Source: CAVSMC01 sp963728935
Lineage (GTDB): Bacteria; Pseudomonadota; Gammaproteobacteria; Burkholderiales; Casimicrobiaceae
NCBI GenBank assembly: GCA_963728935.1
Contig: CAVSMC010000001.1
Span: 1,054,001-1,118,000, forward strand
DNA length: 64,000 nt
Direction of reading: 5' to 3'
Below the pieces are notes generated by a model. That model had not been told where the DNA came from, did not search any database, and worked only from the letters and a program-made list of their open reading frames with translations. The position numbers and the translations under genes are program-made. Shown piece after piece: positions 34,999 through 44,033 of this stretch (position 1 is its first letter; every line of letters starts with the position of its first letter).

Positions 34999-36015
34999 TC
35001 ACTCGTTTCCCGCGGAGGCGACCTCCAGGATGATCTTGCCGATGTGCGCGGAAGATTCCATCAGCGCGTGCGCGGCGGCCGCTTCGGCGAGTGGAAACAC
35101 CCGGTAGATCACCGGCTTCACGCGCCCCGCTTCGAACAGCGGCCAGACGCGTTGGGCGAGCTCCGCTGCGATCGCCGTTTTGCGCGCGGCAGGACTCGCG
35201 CGCATCGTCGACCCGGTGACCGTCAGGCGCTTGAACATGATCGGCCACCAGTTGACTTCAACGCGGCTGCCTTGCTGGAACCCGATGATGACCAAGCGGC
35301 CTTCGATCGCGAGCGCGCGCAGGTTCTTCGCGATGTAGTCGCCGCCGACCATGTCGAGCACCACCTCGACGCCGCGCTTGCCGGTGATCGTGGCGACTTC
35401 GGCGACGAAGTCGGCGTTCCTGTAATTGATCGCGTGATCGGCGCCGAGCGAAAGGCATACCGATGCCTTGTCGTCGGTTCCCACTGTCGTGATCACGTTA
35501 GCGCCGAACGCCTTCGCGAGCTGGATCGCCGCGATGCCGATGCCGCTCGACCCGCCGTGGATCAGGATCGTCTCGCCGTGTGCGAGCCCGCCGCGCTCGA
35601 ACACGTTGTGCCAGACGGTGAAGTAATTCTCGCAAAGGCCCGCCGATTCGAGCATCGACAACCTGCGCGGCGGCCGCAGGCAATGGCCGGCCAGCGCGAC
35701 GCAATACTCGGCATAACCGCCGCCCGGCGTGAGCGCGCAAATCGCCTCTCCGATGTGCCAATTGTCGACGCCGTCGCCGAGGGCCGCCACGAACCCCGAC
35801 ACTTCGAGGCCGATGATCGGCGAAGCGTCGGCCGGCGGTGGATAAGCGCCCGAGCGCTGAGCGCAGTCCGGACGATTGACGCCCGCATACGCAACGCGGA
35901 TCAGCACTTCGCCCGGACGCGGTTCCGGCACCGGGCCGTCGGCAATGGCGAGCACGTCCGGCGGACCCGGTTCGCGCACCGCGATGTAACGCAATTGCGA
36001 AGGTAGCGTGGTCAT
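34999..36015 (-). CDS. NAD(P)H:quinone oxidoreductase, PIG3/zinc-less MDR type
   Basis: The 338-residue protein has a GroES-like N-terminal domain (YAGVNRPDCAQRSGAYPPP) and a Rossmann domain with GGSSGIGIAAIQLAKAFGA and a downstream LVIIGFQQGSRVEVN strand. The catalytic-zinc Cys/His set of alcohol dehydrogenases is not evident, which points to the TP53I3/quinone oxidoreductase branch. ATG 36015 begins MTTLPSQLRYIAVREPG. It lies 55 nt after the malonyl-CoA synthetase gene on the same strand and may be co-transcribed. Substrate unknown. Confidence 0.88.
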   Translation of the reverse strand: MTTLPSQLRYIAVREPGPPDVLAIADGPVPEPRPGEVLIRVAYAGVNRPDCAQRSGAYPPPADASPIIGLEVSGFVAALGDGVDNWHIGEAICALTPGGGYAEYCVALAGHCLRPPRRLSMLESAGLCENYFTVWHNVFERGGLAHGETILIHGGSSGIGIAAIQLAKAFGANVITTVGTDDKASVCLSLGADHAINYRNADFVAEVATITGKRGVEVVLDMVGGDYIAKNLRALAIEGRLVIIGFQQGSRVEVNWWPIMFKRLTVTGSTMRASPAARKTAIAAELAQRVWPLFEAGRVKPVIYRVFPLAEAAAAHALMESSAHIGKIILEVASAGNE

Positions 36016-36070
36016 GGGCGTTGGATGGGCAACGGTTCGAGCCTGGCTCGCGCAGAGCCGCGACCCGCCG

Positions 36071-37582
36071 CTAGATTGTCGCGAGCCGGCCGCTTGCGCA
36101 GCCGTCGCGAAGGACGTTCTTCTGCACCTTGCCCATCGCGTTGCGCGGAAGCTCGGCGACGAAGAACACGCGCTTGGGAATCTTGAACGTGGCGATTTCG
36201 CCGCGCAGCGCACCGACGATGCCATCCTCGGTCAGCCGAGTGCCCGGTTTGGGCACGACGACCGCGGTTACCGCTTCGCCGAAGTCGGCGTCGGGCACGC
36301 CGACCACCGCGCTTTCGACCACACCGGGCATCGCGTCGATGCGATCTTCGATCTCGCTCGGATAGACGTTCAGCCCGCCGGTGATGATCATGTCCTTGGC
36401 GCGTCCCACGATGCGCACGTAACGCTCGGGCGTCCATTCGCCGAGATCGCCGGTGCGAAAGTAGCCGTCTTCGGTGAACTCCTCGCGCGTCTTGTCGGGC
36501 ATTCGCCAATAGCCGCCGAACACGTTGTGTCCCTTGACTTGAATCGATCCTACTTCGCCTTCGCCGCATGGCTCGCCGTCGCCGTTGACGATGCGGATCG
36601 ACACGCCCGGCAACGGCTGTCCGACGGTGCCGCCGATGCGCGGACCGTCGTGCGGGTTCGACGCGTTCATTCCGGTCTCTGTCATGCCGTAGCGCTCGAG
36701 GATCGCCTGTCCGGCCCGCTCGCGGAAGGATTCGAACGTTTCGGGCAGGAGCGGCGCCGATCCCGACACGAAGAGCCGGATCGTGCGCGCGCTTTGCCGG
36801 GTGAACGACGACTCGGCGAGAAGCCTCGTGTAGAACGTCGGCACGCCCATCAGCACAGTCGCGTGGGGCAGCAGCCGGATCACCTCGTGGACGTCGAACT
36901 TCGGCAGCCAAAGCATTTTCGCGCCGGCAAGCAGCACGCAGTGGATCGCGACGAAAAGCCCATGGACGTGATAGACCGGCAGCGCGTGCAGAAGCACGTC
37001 GCCATGGACGAAGCGCCATTCGCGCACGAGCGCCACGGCGTTCGACGCGAGATTGCGGTGCGTGATCATCGCGCCCTTCGAGCGCCCCGTCGTTCCCGAC
37101 GTGTAGACGATCGCGGCAAGATCGTCCGGCTTCGACTGCACGGTGGCGAAGTCCGCGGACTGCTCGCGCGCGCGCTCGGGCAGCGAACCGCCGGCCGCAC
37201 CCAGCGTGAGCACCTTGGCGGCTGGCGCGAGCGGCGCGATCACGCCCTCGGCTTCCGGCCGGCAGACGATCACGCGTGGCTCGGCGTCGTCGAAGAAGTA
37301 CTTGAGCTCGGAGCGCTGATAGCCGGTGTTGAGAGGAAGGTAGACAAGGCCCGCACGAAGGCACGCGAGGTAGAGCGCCATCACCTGCCAGTGCTTGTCG
37401 GTCTGCACGGCGATGCGATCGCCGCGACGTGCACCCGCCGCGACGAGCGCGTTCGCCATGCGCGCGGACTCCGCCGCGACGTCGTCGTAATGAATGACCG
37501 GTCCGTTCGGCACGACGAGGCAGGGCTCTTCGCTGGCTTCCGGAAAGTGGTCCTCGAACAGCGCGTAGAGATTGGCGTTCAC
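36071..37582 (-). CDS. matB: Class I acyl-CoA synthetase, probable malonyl-CoA synthetase
   Basis: The 503-residue AMP-forming ligase has the P-loop YTSGTTGRSKGAMITH, the A5-type GYGMTETGMN-like RYGMTETGMN, the hinge region TGDLGEWTPERYVRIVGRAK and a C-terminal catalytic Lys in RNAMGKVQKNVLR. Its compact length and the LPVYHVHGLFVAIHC block resemble MatB. It would activate malonate (or a similar acid) with CoA and ATP. GTG 37582 (MNANLYALFEDHF) is the best start because upstream codons give non-family sequence. It diverges from a TRAP transporter operon, as in malonate loci. Confidence 0.8.
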   Translation of the reverse strand: MNANLYALFEDHFPEASEEPCLVVPNGPVIHYDDVAAESARMANALVAAGARRGDRIAVQTDKHWQVMALYLACLRAGLVYLPLNTGYQRSELKYFFDDAEPRVIVCRPEAEGVIAPLAPAAKVLTLGAAGGSLPERAREQSADFATVQSKPDDLAAIVYTSGTTGRSKGAMITHRNLASNAVALVREWRFVHGDVLLHALPVYHVHGLFVAIHCVLLAGAKMLWLPKFDVHEVIRLLPHATVLMGVPTFYTRLLAESSFTRQSARTIRLFVSGSAPLLPETFESFRERAGQAILERYGMTETGMNASNPHDGPRIGGTVGQPLPGVSIRIVNGDGEPCGEGEVGSIQVKGHNVFGGYWRMPDKTREEFTEDGYFRTGDLGEWTPERYVRIVGRAKDMIITGGLNVYPSEIEDRIDAMPGVVESAVVGVPDADFGEAVTAVVVPKPGTRLTEDGIVGALRGEIATFKIPKRVFFVAELPRNAMGKVQKNVLRDGCASGRLATI

Positions 37583-37924
37583 GATTGGGCGGTCCCGTGA
37601 CCAGGGATCAGCGCGGGTCGGTTGCGCTCGACAAGGAATTATTTCACATCGCCGGTGCGCGGCGCCGTTTCGCGCCGCGGCGACCAGCTCTCCGGTTTGT
37701 GACGCGGCCTCCGTGACGGTCACGTTGTGCCACGCGTCGGCCGCAAGCGGCGACTCGCGATTGCTCGTACGGCCTCGGCGCTTCGCGCCCGGAGCCGACC
37801 TCGCCGCTCGCGCCGCAACGTTCGCGGCGTTAGACTAGCAACCGCCTTCGCGGCTCATCAACAACAGCCAGCTTGCCTTCCCGGCAAAGATGGTCTCGAT
37901 CGATACTTGGAGGAGAGTGAAAAC
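37583..37924. other. Divergent intergenic region, matB-dctP
   Basis: This 342-bp space should hold promoters for both directions. A 17-bp near-palindrome, GCCGCAACGTTCGCGGC, at 37812-37828 resembles a LacI/LysR-size operator. A strong GGAGG ribosome-binding site for dctP lies near 37911. No convincing -10/-35 pair or small gene is visible. Confidence 0.4.
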
Positions 37925-38926
37925 ATGCGCATCAGCATCCAACTCGGCATCCTGATGTCTGCCGCAACGGCGTTGCTCGCCGCTTCCGCAGTGGCCGCCC
38001 CCGCGCTGCTGCGGGCTTCGCATCAGTTTCCCGGCGGCAAGGGCGACGTTCGCGACGAGATGGTGCAGATCATCGCGCGCGACGTTAAGGCGGCGGGCGT
38101 CGATCTCGAAATCCAGGTCTATCCCGGCGCCTCGCTGTTCAAGCCGAACGAGCAGTGGAACGCGATGGTGAACGGCCAACTCGACATCTCGTCGTTCCCG
38201 CTCGATTACGCGAGCGGCAAGGAGCGTGCATTCGGCGCCACGCTGATGCCCGGCCTCGTGCGCAGCCACGCTCGCGCAGCGCGGCTCGGCGAGTCCAAGT
38301 TCATGAAGGCGATCCGCGCGAAGATCGAGAAGGCAGGCGTGATCGTGCTGTCCGACGCGTGGCTCGCGGGCGCGGTGGCCTCGAAGAAGGCGTGCATCCG
38401 TACGCCTGCCGACATCAGAGGGCAGAAGGTGCGCTCGGCTGGCCCGACGTTCGCCGCGATGTGGCAGGCGGCCGGCGCGTCGATCGTCTCGATTCCGAGC
38501 AACGAGGTCTACAACGCACTGCAGACCGGCGTCGCGGACGGCACCGACACGAGCACCGGAAGCTTCGTGTCGTTCCGCCTCTACGAGCAGGTGAAGTGCA
38601 TCACGGCGCCGGGCGACAACGCGCTGTGGTTCATGTACGAGCCCGTTCTGATGTCGAAGAAGAGCTTCGACAAGCTCGACAAGAAGCAGCAGGAGGCCCT
38701 GCTGAAGGCGGGCAAGAAAGCGGAGGACTATTTCGCCAAGGAAGGCAAGGGGCTCGACGACGAAATGGTCAAGGTGTTCAAGCAGCACAAGGTCGAGGTG
38801 GTGACGCTCACGCCGGCCGAGTACGACGCGTGGATCGACGTCGCGAAGAAGAGCTCATACGAGCAGTTCGCGAAGGAAGTGCCGGACGGCAAGCAACTGA
38901 TCGACGATGCGCTGAGCGTGAAGTAG
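37925..38926 (+). CDS. dctP: TRAP transporter substrate-binding protein DctP
   Basis: The 333-residue periplasmic protein has a signal peptide ending near AVAAP and the DctP fold. The substrate-contact helix region IRTPADIRGQKVRSAG and the SNEVYNALQTGVADGTDTS block include the conserved carboxylate-binding area. ATG 37925 follows GGAGGAG at good spacing. It is the first gene of a dctPQM operon divergent from matB. Dicarboxylate, possibly malonate, is inferred from that neighbour. Confidence 0.92.
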   Translation: MRISIQLGILMSAATALLAASAVAAPALLRASHQFPGGKGDVRDEMVQIIARDVKAAGVDLEIQVYPGASLFKPNEQWNAMVNGQLDISSFPLDYASGKERAFGATLMPGLVRSHARAARLGESKFMKAIRAKIEKAGVIVLSDAWLAGAVASKKACIRTPADIRGQKVRSAGPTFAAMWQAAGASIVSIPSNEVYNALQTGVADGTDTSTGSFVSFRLYEQVKCITAPGDNALWFMYEPVLMSKKSFDKLDKKQQEALLKAGKKAEDYFAKEGKGLDDEMVKVFKQHKVEVVTLTPAEYDAWIDVAKKSSYEQFAKEVPDGKQLIDDALSVK

Positions 38927-38942
38927 CGGGCGCCCGTGCGGA

Positions 38943-39018
38943 CGTCGTCCCCGCAAACGCGGGGACCCAGTGGCGTTGTATCGAGACTCGCTGGATTCCC
39001 GCGTTCGCGGGAATGACG
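38943..39018. repeat. Palindromic intergenic repeat, locus C
   Basis: Two different inverted-repeat units lie side by side: CGTCCCCGCAAACGCGGGGA (from 38945) and ATTCCCGCGTTCGCGGGAAT (38995-39014). They are joined by CCCAGTGGCGTTGTATCGAG and ACTCGCTGG. The element fills the 95-bp gap between dctP and dctQ and ends just before the dctQ start. Confidence 0.85.
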
Positions 39019-39021
39019 GCC

Positions 39022-39543
39022 ATGGAGTCTTTCGTCCGCGGCGTTCGATTTCTCTCCAACCTCTGCGGGCTCGCCGCGGCCGCGCTGATCGGCTGCGGCG
39101 TCATCGTCGTTTGCCAGATGGTGTTCGTGCGCTATGCGCTCAACGAGAACACCATCTGGCAGACCGACTTCGTCACGTACAGCCTGATCGCGGCGACGTT
39201 CATCGGCAGCCCGTACGTGCTGATGATCCGCGGCCACGTCAACGTCGACGTGCTGCCGCATTACCTCGGCAGGGAGAAGCGATTCGGGCTCGCGGTGTTC
39301 TCGTCGCTGCTCACGCTCGGCTTCTGCGTTGTCGCGACCGTGCTCACGTTCCATCTTTGGAAGCAGGCATGGGACAGCAACTGGGTGTCGGACACGATGT
39401 GGCGGGCGCGGCTGTGGATTCCGTACCTGTCGATGCCGATCGGACTCGGCATCCTCACGCTGCAGTGCGTTGCCGATTTCGGCAATCTGCTGACAGGACG
39501 CGAACCGCCGTTCGGGATCCGGGTCGAGCGGACGCGCCAATGA
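39022..39543 (+). CDS. dctQ: TRAP transporter small membrane subunit DctQ
   Basis: The 173-residue protein has four hydrophobic segments and the DctQ pattern MVFVRYALNENTIWQTDFVT followed by FIGSPYVLMIRGHVNVDVL. ATG 39022 (MESFVRGVRFLSNL) is chosen. The upstream ATG at 39013 and the open frame before it translate the palindromic repeat (PAFAGMTA) and are probably not coding. No strong ribosome-binding site is seen because the repeat occupies the leader, which may reduce expression. It is 16 nt before dctM. Confidence 0.88.
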   Translation: MESFVRGVRFLSNLCGLAAAALIGCGVIVVCQMVFVRYALNENTIWQTDFVTYSLIAATFIGSPYVLMIRGHVNVDVLPHYLGREKRFGLAVFSSLLTLGFCVVATVLTFHLWKQAWDSNWVSDTMWRARLWIPYLSMPIGLGILTLQCVADFGNLLTGREPPFGIRVERTRQ

Positions 39544-39559
39544 GCGCGGAGCCTACCCC

Positions 39560-40876
39560 ATGAGCCCGACGAGGCAGGGCGCGATCGTGCTCGTCGTGAC
39601 GCTCGCTGTCCTCCTGTCGGGCGCGCCGGTCGCCTTCGGCCTGGGCGCGATCGCGATTTCGTTCATCGTCGTGTTTCAGGGCCTCGACGCGCTGCAAGTC
39701 GTTGCGGAAACGCTGTATGGCGGACTGCACGACTTCACGCTGGTGTCGATTCCGATGTTCGTCATGATGGGCGCGGCGATCGGCTCGTCGCCCGCGGGCA
39801 AGGATCTCTACATCGCGCTCGACCGCTGGCTCTATCGGTTGCCGGGCGGCCTCGTCATCTCCAATCTCGGCGCGTGTGCGCTGTTCGCCGCGCTGACCGG
39901 CTCGTCGCCGGCCTGTTGCGCGGCAATCGGCAAGATGGGGATACCGGAGATGCGCAGCCGCGGTTACCCCGACGACGTCGCCGCCGGATCGATCTGCGCC
40001 GGCGGCACGCTCGGCATCCTGATCCCGCCGTCGATCACGTTCATTCTGTACGGCATCGCGACCGAGACGTCGATCGGGCGACTGTTTCTCGCCGGCGTCC
40101 TGCCGGGCGTGATGCTGACCGGTCTTTTCATACTGTGGACGGTCTTCATCATCCGCAAACGCGGGTTCCGCTCGCACGCGCTGAATTTCCGCTACAGCTG
40201 GAAGCAAAAGCTCGAATCGATTCCGAAGATCGCGCCGTTTCTCGCGATCATCGTCGCCGTGATGTACGTGCTCTACGGCGGCATCGCCACGCCGTCGGAG
40301 GCGGCCGGCGTCGGCGCGGCGCTGTGCGTCGTGCTCGCCGTCGTGATCTACCGGATGTGGCGCCCCGCGCAGTGGTGGGCGATCCTGCGCGACACCACGC
40401 GCGAATCGGTGATGATCCTGATGATCATCGCGACCGCCGTTCTGTTCGGTTACATGCTGACGTCGCTGTATCTCACGCAGACGCTCGCGCAGGCGATCGC
40501 CGACATGCACGTCAATCGCTGGGTGCTGATGGCGATGATCAACGTGTTCCTGCTCGTATGCGGATTCTTCATCCCGCCGGCGGCGATCATATTGATGACG
40601 GCGCCGATTCTCTATCCGATCATCCGCGCCGCGGGCTTCGACCCGGTGTGGTTCGGCGTGATCCTCACGATCAACATGGAGATCGGCTTGATCCATCCGC
40701 CGGTCGGGCTCAACATCTATATCGTCAGCTCGATCGCGCCCGACATTCCCGTGACGAGGATCATGTGGGGCACGATTCCGTACGTGCTTTGCATGATGCT
40801 GCAGATCGTCGTCCTGTGCGTGTTTCCGGAAATCGCGACCTGGCTGCCCGACCGCCTGATGGGCGCCGTCCACTGA
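39560..40876 (+). CDS. dctM: TRAP transporter large membrane subunit DctM
   Basis: The 438-residue protein has about twelve hydrophobic segments with the DctM signatures SIPMFVMMGAAIGSS, ALTGSSPACCAAIGKMGIP, GTLGILIPPSITFILYG and EIGLIHPPVGLNIYIVSS. It forms the sodium-dependent transport channel with DctQ. It completes the dctPQM set; the next gene is a malonate decarboxylase-like ORF 69 nt further on. Confidence 0.93.
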   Translation: MSPTRQGAIVLVVTLAVLLSGAPVAFGLGAIAISFIVVFQGLDALQVVAETLYGGLHDFTLVSIPMFVMMGAAIGSSPAGKDLYIALDRWLYRLPGGLVISNLGACALFAALTGSSPACCAAIGKMGIPEMRSRGYPDDVAAGSICAGGTLGILIPPSITFILYGIATETSIGRLFLAGVLPGVMLTGLFILWTVFIIRKRGFRSHALNFRYSWKQKLESIPKIAPFLAIIVAVMYVLYGGIATPSEAAGVGAALCVVLAVVIYRMWRPAQWWAILRDTTRESVMILMIIATAVLFGYMLTSLYLTQTLAQAIADMHVNRWVLMAMINVFLLVCGFFIPPAAIILMTAPILYPIIRAAGFDPVWFGVILTINMEIGLIHPPVGLNIYIVSSIAPDIPVTRIMWGTIPYVLCMMLQIVVLCVFPEIATWLPDRLMGAVH

Positions 40877-40945
40877 GACTTTTCGCGAAGGCGCGAGCCG
40901 GATGACCTGGCGAAGCGCGTCGATGCGGCCGGCGCGCTATGGAAA

Positions 40946-41479
40946 ATGCGCGCCGCGGACGTTTACCTGACGCGCCCTTGCGGCAAGGCGACGTTCGGTC
41001 CGGCAAGCGCGTGGGCGCTCGACGATGCGCTGCTCGCACGCCTGGACTGGGGATCGCCGCAATCGGGTGCCACACTCGTCGTCGTCGAGGATTCGCTGGG
41101 CCACGAAACGACGCGACGTGCCGAAGCGGCCGGGCTCGCGCAGTTCCTCGCGCACCATGCGGCGGTTCTCGCGCGACTGCGTGCGCGCGGCCATCACGTC
41201 CTGGGGCTGCTCGCGGGCACAGGGGCAGGCGCTGCGTTCTATGTCAACGCGCTGCAAAGCTCGCGGCTCTACGCGCTCGACGGCGCGCGCGTGGTCGCGA
41301 TGTCGCCGCACGCGGTTGCGCGCGTCACCGGCCTGGACGCTGCGGCGCTTTCGGCGCGCATCGAAAGCGATCCGCTCGTAGGGCATCCGGTGCGGCAGTT
41401 CGCGTCGTGGGGTGGGGTTACGCGGATGGTCGAGCGGGCGGATGCGCAGTCGATATTGGAGCTTGCGCAAGCGGTGTAG
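40946..41479 (+). CDS. Malonate decarboxylase gamma-subunit-like protein (MdcE type), short
   Basis: The 177-residue protein resembles the crotonase-fold gamma subunit of biotin-independent malonate decarboxylase. It has VVEDSLGHETTRRAE, LAQFLAHHAAVLARLRARGH, VLGLLAGTGAGAAFYVNALQ, SSRLYALDGARVVAMSP and HAVARVTGLDAAALSA. It is about a third shorter than usual MdcE and has no partner mdcA, mdcC or mdcD gene in the window, so it may be a remnant or a stand-alone derivative. It follows dctPQM, which is itself divergent from matB, giving a third malonate hint. ATG 40946 is the only sensible start; no strong ribosome-binding site is seen. Confidence 0.6.
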   Translation: MRAADVYLTRPCGKATFGPASAWALDDALLARLDWGSPQSGATLVVVEDSLGHETTRRAEAAGLAQFLAHHAAVLARLRARGHHVLGLLAGTGAGAAFYVNALQSSRLYALDGARVVAMSPHAVARVTGLDAAALSARIESDPLVGHPVRQFASWGGVTRMVERADAQSILELAQAV

Positions 41480-41685
41480 CGGTAACGTGGCTGTTTCAAC
41501 GCGTGGCACGCGCGCGAGAACGCAACACCCCCGTTGAGCCTGCAGTTGCGCAGGCGGCTCGCACTGCTGAGCTAACCGCAGGGACAGGGGTTCATCGCGG
41601 CGACGAACTGGAAGCGTTGCGGGAACGTACTGGCCGCGCCGCGGCCTCTTCGACTGGGGCCGCCTCGCCAACCGTTCTCGCACGC

Positions 41686-42705
41686 TCAATCCCGATCGTC
41701 ATCATCAGCATGCGTCGCTCGCGCGAGCCGATCGCGCACCGCAAGCCAATCGTCGTCGTCGGTCGGCGGTGCCTCGACAAGGATCTCGTCGGCGCCGGCC
41801 CGATCGAGCGCGCGCAGATTCGCATACAGCTCGTGCGCATACGCGTCGGCGGTCTTCGGCGCATTGATCCAGTCGCCGCTGAAATCGGACGGCCGCGCGA
41901 CGGTGCGCGCCAACACGGCGACGCGTTCGTCGCGCTCGTCGCGGTGCGCGATCTCGACGTGCAACGCGCCGGGCGCCGCGACCGTCATCCGCGTGCGCGG
42001 CGCGTAGTGCGAAGGCAACGCGCCCGGCACGCGCGGCGCGGCGGAGTCGCCGTCACGCAGCGCGATCGGATGGCCGAGCACGTTCGAAAGCGCTCGCGGA
42101 CCGATCGCGCCTGGACGCAACAATAGCGGTTCGCGGCCGTCGAACGAGACGATCGTGCTTTCGATGCCGACGGGGCATGCGCCGCCATCGATGATCATCG
42201 TGATCGCATCGCCGAGGTCCTCGTACACATGCGCGGCGGTCGTCGGCGAAATTCGCCCGAACCGATTGGCCGACGGTGCGGCGAGCCCGCGGCCGCCGGC
42301 GCGCACGAACGCGGCGAGCAGCTCGCGCGCAACCGGATGCGCGGGAACGCGTACGCCGACCGTGTCCTGGCCGCCGGTCACGATGTCGTCCACATGCGAA
42401 GCGCGCGGCAGGATCAGCGTCAAAGGCCCGGGCCAGAACGCTTCGGCAAGCGATCGCGCGCCTGGGGGTACTTCGCGAGCCCAGTGCGCGACGTCGGCAA
42501 CCTGCGCGAGATGAACGATCACCGGATGCTCGGTCGGCCGCCCCTTCGCCGCGAAGATGCGCGCGACCGCATCGCGCGCGCTCGCGTCGGCGCCGAGCCC
42601 GTAGACCGTCTCGGTCGGAAACGCGACGAGCTCACCTGCGCTCAGCAGTTCGACGGCGCGCGCAATCGCGTCCGGCGTCGCCGCTGCGATCTTGGCGTGC
42701 GTCAC
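41686..42705 (-). CDS. tsaC: L-threonylcarbamoyladenylate synthase (Sua5/TsaC, long form)
   Basis: The 339-residue protein has the YrdC-fold motifs VAFPTETVYGLGADAS, IFAAKGRPTEHPVIVH and LAAPSANRFGRISPT, plus a C-terminal Sua5 domain reached through the linker PRVPGALPSHYAPRT. It makes threonylcarbamoyl-AMP for tRNA t6A37. The start is GTG at 42705. It is transcribed away from metK, with 111 bp between the two starts. The 206 bp on its other side (41480-41685) show only a weak 6-bp hairpin without a T-run. Confidence 0.93.
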   Translation of the reverse strand: MTHAKIAAATPDAIARAVELLSAGELVAFPTETVYGLGADASARDAVARIFAAKGRPTEHPVIVHLAQVADVAHWAREVPPGARSLAEAFWPGPLTLILPRASHVDDIVTGGQDTVGVRVPAHPVARELLAAFVRAGGRGLAAPSANRFGRISPTTAAHVYEDLGDAITMIIDGGACPVGIESTIVSFDGREPLLLRPGAIGPRALSNVLGHPIALRDGDSAAPRVPGALPSHYAPRTRMTVAAPGALHVEIAHRDERDERVAVLARTVARPSDFSGDWINAPKTADAYAHELYANLRALDRAGADEILVEAPPTDDDDWLAVRDRLARATHADDDDRD

Positions 42706-42816
42706 GGCGACGGACGGCGGGCGGAGCGAGGGCGCAATCTGCTAGAATTCAACCCTTTACGCATCGCTCCGCCGCGTGCGACGAGGCGACGCGCAACCGT
42801 CAAGCTTGGAGTGGCA

Positions 42817-44010
42817 ATGAGCGAATTCCTGTTCACGTCGGAGTCGGTTTCGGAGGGACACCCTGACAAGGTCGCAGACCAGATTTCCGATGCGGTGCTC
42901 GACGCGATTCTAGCGGACGAGCCGACCGGCCGTGTCGCGGCGGAGACACTCGTGTCGACCGGCCTCGTCGTCATGACCGGCGAGATCACGACGTCGAAAG
43001 GTCACGACTACGCGAAGATCGCGCGGGACACGATCCGTCGCATCGGCTACAACGATCCCGAGCTTCGCTTCGATGCGAACGGTTGCGCGGTAATGGTCTG
43101 CTACGGACGCCAGTCGCCGGACATTGCGCGCGGCGTCGATCACGCGTCGGACGAATACCTGAACCAGGGCGCCGGCGATCAGGGGCTGATGTTCGGCTAC
43201 GCATGCGACGAGACGCCGTCGCTGATGCCGTTCCCCATCTACTACGCGCATCGCCTGATGCAGCGGCAGAGCGAGGTTCGCAAAGACGGCCGGTTGCCGT
43301 TCCTGCGGCCGGACGCGAAATCGCAGGTGACCGTTCGCTATGTCGATGGACGCCCCGCCGGTATCGAGACCGTCGTCGTGTCGACGCAGCATCATCCGAG
43401 CATGAACGAGCGCCAGAAGGAGCTCGCCGAGGCGGTGGTCGAGGAGATCATCAAGCCCGTTCTGCCGGCGTCGATGCTCTCGGGCACGCGTTATCTCGTC
43501 AATCCGACCGGGCGCTTCGAGATCGGCGGTCCGCACGGCGATGCCGGCCTCACCGGCCGCAAGATCATCGTCGACACGTACGGCGGCGCTGCGCCGCACG
43601 GCGGTGGGGCGTTCTCCGGCAAGGATCCGTCGAAGGTCGACCGCTCGGCGGCCTACGCGGCGCGCTACGTCGCCAAGAACGTCGTCGCAGCGGGAATCGC
43701 TCGCCAGTGCCAGGTGCAGGTCGCGTACGCGATCGGCGTCGCGAAGCCGATGAACGTCACCGTGTACACCGAGGGCACCGGCCGCATCTCCGACGAGAAG
43801 ATCGCGCACCTCGTGCAGGAGCATTTCGACCTCCGCCCGAAAGGCATCATCCGGATGCTCGACCTGCTGCGGCCGATCTACCAGAAGACCGCGGCGTACG
43901 GGCACTTCGGCCGCGACGAGCCGGAGTTCACGTGGGAGAACCTCGACCGCGTCGAGGCGCTGCGCGCGGCCGCGGGCATCCGCGGCGAAGTCGCGCCGCT
44001 GCGCGCCTAG
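42817..44010 (+). CDS. metK: S-adenosylmethionine synthetase
   Basis: The 397-residue enzyme carries GHPDKVADQISDAVLDA, GAGDQGLMFGYACDETP (the ATP/methionine site) and GGGAFSGKDPSKVDRSAAY. It makes SAM from ATP and methionine. ATG 42817 (MSEFLFTSESVSEG) follows CTTGGAGTGGCA. A TAGAAT box lies at 42743-42748. A perfect 9-bp inverted repeat GCGGAGCGA / TCGCTCCGC flanks it at 42721-42729 and 42764-42772. No known SAM riboswitch was recognised. ahcY and metF of the same cycle lie 12-15 kb away. Confidence 0.97.
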   Translation: MSEFLFTSESVSEGHPDKVADQISDAVLDAILADEPTGRVAAETLVSTGLVVMTGEITTSKGHDYAKIARDTIRRIGYNDPELRFDANGCAVMVCYGRQSPDIARGVDHASDEYLNQGAGDQGLMFGYACDETPSLMPFPIYYAHRLMQRQSEVRKDGRLPFLRPDAKSQVTVRYVDGRPAGIETVVVSTQHHPSMNERQKELAEAVVEEIIKPVLPASMLSGTRYLVNPTGRFEIGGPHGDAGLTGRKIIVDTYGGAAPHGGGAFSGKDPSKVDRSAAYAARYVAKNVVAAGIARQCQVQVAYAIGVAKPMNVTVYTEGTGRISDEKIAHLVQEHFDLRPKGIIRMLDLLRPIYQKTAAYGHFGRDEPEFTWENLDRVEALRAAAGIRGEVAPLRA

Positions 44011-44033
44011 CGCTCGCGCCGGTCGGGCATGCG

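Noticed and set aside
36071..36365. Alternative plus-strand small frames at the 3' end of matB
   Set aside because: They are short, lack ribosome-binding sites, and lie opposite the well-defined C-terminal domain of the ligase.
41536..41560. Hairpin GCCTGC / GCAGGC as a terminator between the MdcE-like gene and tsaC
   Set aside because: The stem is only 6 bp with no T-run on either strand, so there is too little to call.
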